From: JBBSEX01 sp038239345
GTDB lineage: Bacteria > Acidobacteriota > Terriglobia > Bryobacterales > Bryobacteraceae
Length of the DNA: 23,617 bases
Reading direction: 5' to 3'
NCBI GenBank assembly: GCA_038239345.1
Contig: JBBSEX010000042.1
Location: 1-23,617, forward strand
Under the pieces are notes generated by a model. That model searched no databases, was not told the DNA's origin, and saw only the letters and a list, made by a program, of their open reading frames with translations. This document shows, piece by piece, positions 17,544 through 23,617 of the stretch; within the stretch, counting starts at the first letter, position 1, and each line of letters starts with the position of its first letter. Made by a program: the position numbers and the translations under genes.

Positions 17544-18671
17544 ATGAGTGAGAACCAAAGCTGGGTGGTCTATACGACACTCGATCGGAGCAGTATCTAC
17601 AGCGACTGGCTGACTATCCAGCAACAAATATTTGGCTCGGCAACGGAGGCGGAGGCTTTTCTCAACAAGCCGGTTTCTGAGTCCGCTCGTAGTCCTCTCT
17701 ACAAAGAGATTGGGTGGTTAGGCCCCGTTCCGGTTCAGGACCTGAGTCTAACCGTTAATGCGAACCGCTTTCACGGGCCTTGGCTTCGGGAGGAGTTGAG
17801 TTTTTCAACGGAAGAACCGCCGGAGTTGTCCTTGGATGAGTTTGTCGATCAAACTTTTGACGACCTGGCGGTAGATTACGTACCTGATGTGCTCACCGCG
17901 TTTGCTGCAAAAGGCAGCATGCCTGATGGCTCCGATCCATGTGGTCCTGAACACACCGAACGAGTACGGCAAGACCTTGCAATGCGAGGTCTGCCTAACA
18001 TTGAGTGTTGCTTGAGCAAATCTTGGGGGTTCCGCGATATTGAATGTGATGCGCGACGGCGACTCGGCCATGTTTCTCCGAACCGATCCAAAACTCGCGC
18101 TAATCAAATCCTAGATGCGGCGGTTGACCTAGAGCATGTGCTCCGGCGACTACATCCTGCGACGAGTGCCGAAGACGTAATTCACTTTTGGACCAGCTTG
18201 GAAGTGCACGTCTATTTAGCAGAGTTTTGCCGGAAGATATTGTGGCGCCACTATCGTAAAGATTGGATCGTTGAGGAGTCGCGCAGAGAGTTCTGCAGGG
18301 CGTTGGGTAGCTATGCGCACCAGATTCGCTCTATTCGGGCAGTAATTCCCGAGCGTAGTGACCGAAAAGTCATCGAGGAGCAGTTCACGGATGAGCGCCC
18401 CATACTCCAATCGCGGCCTCAGGCGAAGAAGCCTACGCGTACGCTGAGGGCGCACCGCCGCAGTATTCTCAAAACAATGATGACGGACAAGATGTTGGAT
18501 GGGATGGACGCACTTGCCTGGCACCTGGGGGTCAGTGTGACGGCGCTCCAGGGAATGGTTCGAGGGGATAAGACCCGGTACGCTGCCGATAAGCTCACCG
18601 CCGTCCTGACCAAGATCGGTTGCTCTCGGGCGAAGTGGAACCGAGTCTCCAAGTCTGCCGCCAGCCAGTAA
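17544..18671 (+). CDS. Unknown protein with possible C-terminal DNA-binding segment
   Basis: I do not recognise this 375-residue protein. I prefer ATG 17544 (MSENQSWVVYTTLDRSS) because gcggaag precedes it; an open frame extends 22 codons upstream to 17478. The N-terminal half is acidic (EEPPELSLDEFVDQTFDDLA). The middle is rich in cysteine, tryptophan and charged residues (IECCLSKSWGFRDIECDARR). The C-terminus is basic, and LAWHLGVSVTALQGMVRGD (about residues 325-345) resembles a helix-turn-helix. It follows the recombinase cassette by 96 bases. Sampled GC (about 50-55%) is lower than in the neighbouring recombinase, suggesting separate ancestry. Its stop codon abuts the tandem repeats. A regulator or replication-initiation role is possible but unsupported. 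Confidence 0.7.
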   Translation: MSENQSWVVYTTLDRSSIYSDWLTIQQQIFGSATEAEAFLNKPVSESARSPLYKEIGWLGPVPVQDLSLTVNANRFHGPWLREELSFSTEEPPELSLDEFVDQTFDDLAVDYVPDVLTAFAAKGSMPDGSDPCGPEHTERVRQDLAMRGLPNIECCLSKSWGFRDIECDARRRLGHVSPNRSKTRANQILDAAVDLEHVLRRLHPATSAEDVIHFWTSLEVHVYLAEFCRKILWRHYRKDWIVEESRREFCRALGSYAHQIRSIRAVIPERSDRKVIEEQFTDERPILQSRPQAKKPTRTLRAHRRSILKTMMTDKMLDGMDALAWHLGVSVTALQGMVRGDKTRYAADKLTAVLTKIGCSRAKWNRVSKSAASQ

Positions 18672-18743
18672 TCTCCTCATTTTCTCCCCATTCTCTCCTC
18701 ATTTTCTCCTCATTTTCTCCTCGTTTCTCCTCGTTCTCCTCTT
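18672..18743 (+). repeat. Seven tandem copies of an approx. 11-base CT-rich repeat
   Basis: Units follow tctcctcattt: 18672-18682, 18683-18693 (tctccccattc), 18694-18704 and 18705-18715. Three shortened, diverged units follow: tctcctcgtt at 18716, tctcctcgt at 18726 and tctcctctt at 18735. The array starts one base after a stop codon and ends about 40 bases before the next gene. The + strand is almost purely pyrimidine. The period is close to one DNA helical turn, as in replication iterons or regulator arrays. Confidence 0.9.
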
Positions 18744-18784
18744 TACGCTGAGCTTTAGCAATGGTTCACAGCGGAGACGATCAA

Positions 18785-19045
18785 ATGACACACTGGCCAA
18801 GTCCATCCCACCACAGCGATAACGACCTACTGACGGAGATCGAAGCTCGCGAGGAGGAACTGCCGATGTCCCTGGCCTGGTTCCGGCGAAAGCGCGTGCA
18901 CGGTGGCGGGCCGCCGTTTATTCGCGTCTCGAATCGGATCTTCTACCGCCGTGGAGAGCTACGGCGATGGGTCGCCGACCGAGCTACTCCCGTGGTGGCG
19001 GCCAAAGGGCTCGCAGGTCGCGGTCCGATTGGAGCGAGGACCTGA
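18785..19045 (+). CDS. Excisionase/AlpA-like helix-turn-helix protein
   Basis: This 86-residue protein contains the winged helix-turn-helix pattern of the MerR/AlpA/excisionase class (HTH_17-like). The recognition-helix region is LPMSLAWFRRKRVHGGGPPF (26-45), then IRVSNRIFYRRGELRRWV (46-63), a sequence typical of small element regulators. ATG 18785 is preceded by cggagacgatcaa; ATG 18761 is an alternative giving 94 residues. In mobile elements such proteins bind att sites or control excision and operon expression. It is the first gene after the repeat array and lies four bases upstream of the next gene, so it probably heads the operon that includes the sigma factor and primase. Confidence 0.8.
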   Translation: MTHWPSPSHHSDNDLLTEIEAREEELPMSLAWFRRKRVHGGGPPFIRVSNRIFYRRGELRRWVADRATPVVAAKGLAGRGPIGART

Positions 19046-19049
19046 ACCC

Positions 19050-19391
19050 ATGGCTGCACCCGATCGGCTTACTCAACTATCGGCTCCTAGGCAGGCATTG
19101 GTCCGGTTGTTTCAATCGGTGAACTTCGGCCAGATCATTGGGCTCGCCGTCCGGAACGGCGACCCGGTCTTTCATCCCGAACCCACCGTGCTGCTCGATG
19201 TGAAGCTCGATGCAGACGAAGGCGAAAGGCCGGAGGCGGACTTGGCGGATTTCAGGCTCCGCGATGAGGTCCGCCGCCTCTTGGCGCACCTGGACCAACT
19301 CCAAAATGGAATCGTGGAGCGGATCGAAATCCGCTCGGGCGTCCCGCGCCGAGTCATCATCGAACGCCGTCTCACGGAGGCATCGCGATGA
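19050..19391 (+). CDS. Conserved-looking small protein of unknown function
   Basis: The 113-residue product begins at ATG 19050, four bases after the upstream stop, with gcgagga about 8-10 bases before it. Its stop overlaps the sigma-factor start (ATGA). Visible parts are a helical N-terminus (RQALVRLFQSVNFGQIIGL), a central beta-like stretch (VFHPEPTVLLDVKLD), a helix (RDEVRRLLAHLDQLQNGIVE) and a final strand (RIEIRSGVPRRVIIERRL). I recognise no family and see no catalytic motif. Tight packing between an excisionase-like gene and a sigma factor suggests a regulatory or accessory role in the element. Confidence 0.7.
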   Translation: MAAPDRLTQLSAPRQALVRLFQSVNFGQIIGLAVRNGDPVFHPEPTVLLDVKLDADEGERPEADLADFRLRDEVRRLLAHLDQLQNGIVERIEIRSGVPRRVIIERRLTEASR

Positions 19392-19945
19392 TGCCGGTCG
19401 ACCCCTACATCTTCAAGCAGGCTTCCTGCCGGGCGAGCTTGTTGGTCGCTTCTGCTGGCTTCAGGTCAGACGATTGGGAAGACCTGAAACAGGAGATGGT
19501 CCTGGACGTTCTTCGCCGTTCCCCCAAGTTCGATCCGGCGCGTGGCGACTGGCAGGGCTTCGTACGTGGTGTCGTGCGCAATCACGCCTGTGTGCTTGTC
19601 ATGCGCGAACGCCGGCGCGCGCCGGAAATTCTCAGTCAGGACTTGATGAATCGAGAGGACGCCAGCGACGCCGACTCGCTCGACATTCTCGATAAGCGCC
19701 CATCCTCGGGCGTGGTCGATGCACTCCACCTCAGTCTCGACGTCCGTCGAGTTGTCGAAAGCCTTCCAAACCAGCTTCAGTCGCTGGCTGTGCTGCTCGG
19801 CCAGATGCCGGTGAAAGAGGTGGGCAAGCACACTGGCAAGTCGCGCTCGCGCGTGTATCAGATGACCAGGCAGATTCGCGACGCGTTTCTTAGAGCAGGC
19901 TTTTCGCCTTCCCATGTGAGGCACCCCTCGGAGTTGGTGAAATGA
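19388..19945 (+). CDS. Sigma-70-family RNA polymerase sigma factor (ECF-like)
   Basis: The 185-residue product has the two-domain layout of ECF-type sigma factors. Region 2 is WEDLKQEMVLDVLRR, then FDPARGDWQGFVRGVVRNHA (about residues 30-67). After a polar linker, region 4 is SLPNQLQSLAVLLG, then MPVKEVGKHTGKSRSRVYQM and a terminal helix (about residues 125-170). GGAGG eight bases upstream supports ATG 19388, although ATG 19391 is also possible. It overlaps the 113-residue gene upstream and primase downstream by four bases each. A sigma factor translationally coupled to a primase suggests the element directs host RNA polymerase to its own promoters. No anti-sigma gene is adjacent. Confidence 0.82.
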   Translation: MMPVDPYIFKQASCRASLLVASAGFRSDDWEDLKQEMVLDVLRRSPKFDPARGDWQGFVRGVVRNHACVLVMRERRRAPEILSQDLMNREDASDADSLDILDKRPSSGVVDALHLSLDVRRVVESLPNQLQSLAVLLGQMPVKEVGKHTGKSRSRVYQMTRQIRDAFLRAGFSPSHVRHPSELVK

Positions 19946-22900
19946 GCCAACCATCGTCCCTCGGCGTACGTGACTACTACCGCAGGATCACTTCGGTCGA
20001 CATCGGTGGGATCGCTCGGGAACTCTTGAACGGGCGGATCACTCAATCTTCGGAGCGAGCGCTGCTCTGCGACTGCCCGAATCACCAGAGCCAGTCCAAA
20101 CGATCCCTGAACGTCATGCTCGACAAGCAGGGATGGTACTGCTTCGGCTGTGGCACCGGCGGAGACGTTCTGCAGTTGGTCGAGTTTGTTCGGGCGGGCT
20201 GCGTTACATGTGGTCAATCGGGCCGGATGACGGACTCACACCGCGAGGCGCGCGATTTCCTGGCCAACAGAGTGGGAATGCCGTCTCTTTCTCACGCCGG
20301 GCTGCCGCCGGAGGCTATCGAGGAGATGGAGGCGGAACGGCGGAAGAGCCTTCGAGTATTCGAGGCGTTAACCGTACTTGCCGGCTATTACCACCAAAGG
20401 CTGCTCGCAGACACGGATATCCTCAATTGGTTCCGCGAGAAATACAGAATCGGCGACGAAATGGTCGCGCAGTTACAGATCGGATACGCCGAGAGTGATC
20501 CCTGGACCGACTCGGCGGGAACTCGGCGCCGTGGCGCTTTGGAAGAACTCTGCAAGAGCCCGAATGCATTCACGTATGCCGAACTGTCAGGAACGTCCGC
20601 GTTCCGGCCTTATGGAAATACGATCACCCCCTTTTTCAACCGGAGAATCGTCTTCCCGTATTGGAGCCGCGGCCACGTGGTTTTCATGATTGGTCGCAAG
20701 ACTCCCCGAACACCTGATGCCGATTGGGAGGCCCCGAAGTACAAGAAGCTTTCCGTTTGGAACAAGGAAAAACACGCGCATGTCGCTGCCTGCGTTAGAA
20801 ACGACGTGCTCTACAACGAGGACATCCTTGCGGCACGGCCGAACCGGGTTGTCATCACGGAAGGGGTGACGGATTGCATCTCGCTCATGGAGCATGGATT
20901 CCCGGCCGTATCTCCCGTGACGGTTCAGATCAGGGATGCTGATTGGGAGAGAATTCTACCGAAACTTGCCGGCGCAAAGACGATCTATCTGTGCCAGGAC
21001 AATGAGTTGTCGGATGCGGGCCTCCAGGGCGCACTGCGCACCGCTCAGATTCTTACCGAGAACGGAATCACGACCCGAGTGGCCACGCTGCCTTTGGGGG
21101 AGAAACAGCAGAGCGCCAGAAAGGAATTAAAGGATAACTTTGCTCTCGGCCCATCCACGAGTTCCGCTCGAATGTGTGACCTGAAAGACCGCACTGAAGA
21201 GGAAGTCCGCCTGGCCGCAGCCCTGCTGGAGAAGGCCAAGCTCGACGTGAACGGATACTTCGCAGAAGGTAGAACGGCCACGGATTTTGAGGCAGTCCTT
21301 GCTTCAGCGGGAACACCGTTGGAATTGTCGATCTCGCGGCTATCCCCAGGCACCGCAACATCTGAGCTTGACCGCGTGCTCGAACCTATACTCGCCGCGG
21401 CGAAGCGCCTGAGCCCCGTCGAACACGAGAGGCATCTCCGCTTGATCCAAAACCAGCTTGGCAAGGAGCAGATTTCCCTTACGGTTCTGCGCAAACAAGC
21501 TCGCGCCACGCCAGCAGCGAACGCTCCCAGGGAGACGGCCAGAATCATCTCGCCGCGCTCGCCACAGGTTCAAGTGGAAAACGCGGCAATGCTTCCGCGT
21601 ATTCAGGTCAACAACCGGCAATTGCGCGATGTGGTTGCAGAATCCTGGGCCGCCGTGCACCGGGCAAATCAACCGAACGCCGCAATCTTCCGCAACACAC
21701 CATACGTCTTTCGTCGAGGAGAGCACCCAGTCTATTTGGCTGACAGAGACACGGCAATAGAGATCGAACAAATGGGCGAGGCTGCCGTTTTCGGGTTGCT
21801 CACTCGAGTCGCCGACTGGTATCGAGTAACGGAGAAGGCAGACGCCGATGCGCTCCCGCTGAAGGAAGCGGCGCGCGACATGCTTGTCTATCTCGATCCC
21901 CGGTTGCCGCACCTGAATGCCGTCATCCGTACACCAGTGTTCGGGTCCGATGGTTCTCTGATCGCTACGCCGGGCTATCACCAGAGAGATCGGGTCTGGA
22001 TGGATGCTGATTCAACACTGCGGTTAGACGAGTTGGCCAGCGCGCCGACACCAGAGGAGATTCGAACTGCCCGCGATCTGTTTTGCGACGAGATGCTGGC
22101 GGACTTTCCCTTTACAGATGTTTCAGATCGTGCGCACGCTGTCGCCGCCATTCTGTTGCCGTTTGTTCGAAGAATGATCGAAGGCCCCACACCCTTGCAC
22201 CTCATCGAGGCGCCTTCGGTTGGCTCCGGCAAGGGGCTACTCGCCAACGTCGTTGCAATCGTGACGACCGGTGCGAGTTGTGAGAGTCGCACACTTCCTG
22301 AGGACGATGATGAGATTCGGAAAATGATTACCGCCGAGCTAATGAAGGCCAGGTCGATCGTGCTTCTGGACAACGCTGATGACCGAAAGAAACTCCATTC
22401 CCCCTCGCTCGCGTCCGTGCTAACAGCCGTTAGATGGACGGACCGTTTGCTCGGTGAGTCCAAGATGGTGTCGCTTCCCAACGAGGGGTTGTGGTTGATG
22501 ACGGCCAATAATCCGCATCTTGACCTGGAACTCGCCCGACGCTGCATTCGTATACGAATTGACCCAAGATTGGATCGGCCGTGGAAGCGCACCGATTTTC
22601 GGCATCCCGATTTGGTCCATTGGATAAAGGCGAACCGTGGATCTCTGGTTCACGCAGGCCTAACTTTGGTGCTCGCCTGGATCGCGGCAGGTAGGCCCGT
22701 TTACCAGAAACGGCTGGGATCCTTTGAAGGGTGGTCGGAGGTCGTCGGCGGGATACTCGGGTTGGCAGGAATCGAGGGCTTTCTTGCGAATCTCGATCAA
22801 CTCTATGATCAGGCCGATCAGGACGGTCAGAAATGGCGGGAGTTCACGGCGGCGTGGTGGGAGGCGTTCCGCGATGCCGAGAAGCAGGTGAGTGAGCTAA

Positions 22901-23097
22901 GCGGGTTCTGCGAGCAGCGCGGACTGATGTTGGATGCAAGGGGGGATGGGACACCCCGGTCACAGCAGGTCCGATTGGGCACCGCCCTCTCGAGATGTCG
23001 GGATCGGCAGTTCGGAGACCTGCGCGTCGTGAAGGTCGAATCAGAGTCGAAACACAAAGGCGCCGCTTACTACCGGCTTGGGAGCATTCCGCAGTAG
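19942..23097 (+). CDS. Primase-helicase with CHC2 zinc finger, Toprim and P-loop ATPase
   Basis: This 1051-residue protein would prime and probably unwind DNA for element replication. The N-terminal CHC2-type zinc finger uses C45-x2-H48 and C67-x2-C70, followed by GTGGDVLQLV. A further CxxC is at C87-C90. A Toprim domain follows, with ITEGVTD (E307) and acidic LCQDNE (D353). The C-terminal third has a Walker A, APSVGSGKGLL (K764), a Walker B, IVLLDNADD (D810), and WLMTANNPHLDLELARRCIR, an ATPase sensor-like region. The combination resembles primase-helicase proteins of phages and integrative elements. ATG 19942 overlaps the sigma-factor stop (ATGA). It appears intact, ending at 23097. No known gene name is assigned. 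Confidence 0.9.
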   Translation: MSQPSSLGVRDYYRRITSVDIGGIARELLNGRITQSSERALLCDCPNHQSQSKRSLNVMLDKQGWYCFGCGTGGDVLQLVEFVRAGCVTCGQSGRMTDSHREARDFLANRVGMPSLSHAGLPPEAIEEMEAERRKSLRVFEALTVLAGYYHQRLLADTDILNWFREKYRIGDEMVAQLQIGYAESDPWTDSAGTRRRGALEELCKSPNAFTYAELSGTSAFRPYGNTITPFFNRRIVFPYWSRGHVVFMIGRKTPRTPDADWEAPKYKKLSVWNKEKHAHVAACVRNDVLYNEDILAARPNRVVITEGVTDCISLMEHGFPAVSPVTVQIRDADWERILPKLAGAKTIYLCQDNELSDAGLQGALRTAQILTENGITTRVATLPLGEKQQSARKELKDNFALGPSTSSARMCDLKDRTEEEVRLAAALLEKAKLDVNGYFAEGRTATDFEAVLASAGTPLELSISRLSPGTATSELDRVLEPILAAAKRLSPVEHERHLRLIQNQLGKEQISLTVLRKQARATPAANAPRETARIISPRSPQVQVENAAMLPRIQVNNRQLRDVVAESWAAVHRANQPNAAIFRNTPYVFRRGEHPVYLADRDTAIEIEQMGEAAVFGLLTRVADWYRVTEKADADALPLKEAARDMLVYLDPRLPHLNAVIRTPVFGSDGSLIATPGYHQRDRVWMDADSTLRLDELASAPTPEEIRTARDLFCDEMLADFPFTDVSDRAHAVAAILLPFVRRMIEGPTPLHLIEAPSVGSGKGLLANVVAIVTTGASCESRTLPEDDDEIRKMITAELMKARSIVLLDNADDRKKLHSPSLASVLTAVRWTDRLLGESKMVSLPNEGLWLMTANNPHLDLELARRCIRIRIDPRLDRPWKRTDFRHPDLVHWIKANRGSLVHAGLTLVLAWIAAGRPVYQKRLGSFEGWSEVVGGILGLAGIEGFLANLDQLYDQADQDGQKWREFTAAWWEAFRDAEKQVSELSGFCEQRGLMLDARGDGTPRSQQVRLGTALSRCRDRQFGDLRVVKVESESKHKGAAYYRLGSIPQ

Positions 23098-23327
23098 GCG
23101 ATTGGTGAATCGGGAGGTTAACGCCGTTTATGTCTCCTAAGTATCTATGTTGATTTGTATCAGCTCGTGGGAGGTTTAAACCTTTCATTGGCGTCTCTAT
23201 TCGCCGCGTCGAGTATGACGTCGAAGGTAAAAAGCACTAGGCCAGTCTGGGCTCCCTCGCGCCGATTGGATCGGAAAAAGCCTTCTGGCCGCCGCGCCGC
23301 AGATGCCATAGCTTACCCTCAAACTAC
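23098..23327. other. Right-hand junction after primase, no gene
   Basis: I see no gene in this stretch. It contains a 12-base perfect palindrome (listed separately). It separates the replication operon from a decayed gene of unrelated character, so a past element boundary may lie here. No copy of the tRNA 3' end from bases 1-31 is visible. No clear terminator follows the primase stop. Confidence 0.4.
23172..23183. repeat. 12-base perfect palindrome aggtttaaacct
   Basis: The sequence aggtttaaacct is its own reverse complement and sits in the gene-free stretch between primase and the decayed gene. Such a dyad could be a recombinase core or regulator site, or chance. There is no partner copy elsewhere in the window to support an attachment-site role. 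Confidence 0.3.
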
Positions 23328-23617
23328 ATGCTCAACCGGGGCTATGCCTACACCACAATCATCAGCAGCAAATACCATGGCCAAACCCTGCTTTCCCACT
23401 TGGCAAGCCTTTACCCCCACTCAATCCCACAAGCCTGGCAACAAAAACTGAACAACGGCGAAGTCACCCTCAACGGTTGGGCCTAACCACCACCGGCATC
23501 GTCCTCTTCGCCAAAACACCGCAGGCGGCCTCTAATCTATTCGCAAACTGGAACACACCCAAAATTCAAAAGATCTACCGGGCGCTGGCTCAAAACATTG
23601 CACAGCACGACGCCTAC
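23328..23617 (+). pseudogene. Decayed RluA-family pseudouridine synthase, runs off the window
   Basis: The first part, from ATG 23328, reads MLNRGYAYTTIISSKYHGQT and later QKLNNGEVTLNG, an N-terminal S4-like region of an RluA-type synthase, then stops at TAA 23484-23486. In another frame, from about 23477, LGLTTTGIVLFAKTPQAASN and QKIYRALAQNIAQHDAY resemble the HRLD-xxTSGLLLFAK catalytic region and what follows. The two halves meet at about 23475-23480, where about 70 residues, including most of the catalytic HRLD motif, are missing, with a frame change. The gene is therefore broken by an internal deletion. Its A- and C-rich codons differ from the upstream genes, suggesting foreign origin. 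The 3' end is outside the window. Confidence 0.7.

Noticed and set aside
18672..18743. CRISPR array
   Set aside because: Units are about 11 bases and directly tandem, with no spacers or cas genes.
19210..19695. 161-codon + strand frame over the 113-residue gene and the sigma factor
   Set aside because: It is an arginine-rich shadow in another frame of two tightly packed genes that have good ribosome sites and overlaps.

Overview
The window holds a complete type 1 BREX anti-phage cluster followed by a recombination and replication module of a mobile element. Every supportable gene is on the + strand. The organism cannot be named from the sequence. It is a bacterium of moderate to high GC (sampled BREX rows about 58-60%) that uses GTG, TTG and possibly rarer start codons. 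The DUF2924/serine-recombinase pair, the element-borne sigma factor and the long zinc-finger primase suggest a Planctomycetota-like or other large-genome environmental bacterium, but that is inference.

Bases 1-31 are the 3' end of a tRNA gene, probably tRNA-Asn, which is a common integration target. A roughly 315-base leader follows, with hairpins and a repeated gttgacag motif. Bases 348-14410 are the BREX operon: brxA, brxB, brxC, pglX, a broken DUF932-family gene, pglZ and brxL. Junctions overlap or are a few bases apart, so co-transcription is likely. PglX would mark host DNA by N6-adenine methylation. BrxA, BrxB, BrxC, PglZ and BrxL would supply DNA binding, ATPase and phosphatase-fold functions for excluding phage. 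The DUF932 gene is not part of the canonical six-gene set and carries two compensating frameshifts.

Bases 14746-17447 are a tight four-gene cassette: a 69-residue unknown, a DUF2924 protein, a large serine recombinase and a small helix-turn-helix protein. Bases 17544-18671 encode an unrecognised 375-residue protein with a possible C-terminal DNA-binding segment. Seven tandem copies of an approximately 11-base pyrimidine-rich repeat begin at its stop codon.

Bases 18785-23097 are a second tight operon: an excisionase-like helix-turn-helix protein, a 113-residue unknown, a sigma-70-family factor and a 1051-residue primase-helicase with zinc finger, Toprim and P-loop motifs. This looks like the replication and expression core of an integrative element. 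After about 230 bases with no gene, the window ends in a decayed RluA-family pseudouridine synthase fragment with an internal deletion. The simplest reading is a tRNA-linked genomic island carrying BREX beside its own mobility and replication genes. No direct repeat of the tRNA end is visible, so the right boundary was not located.
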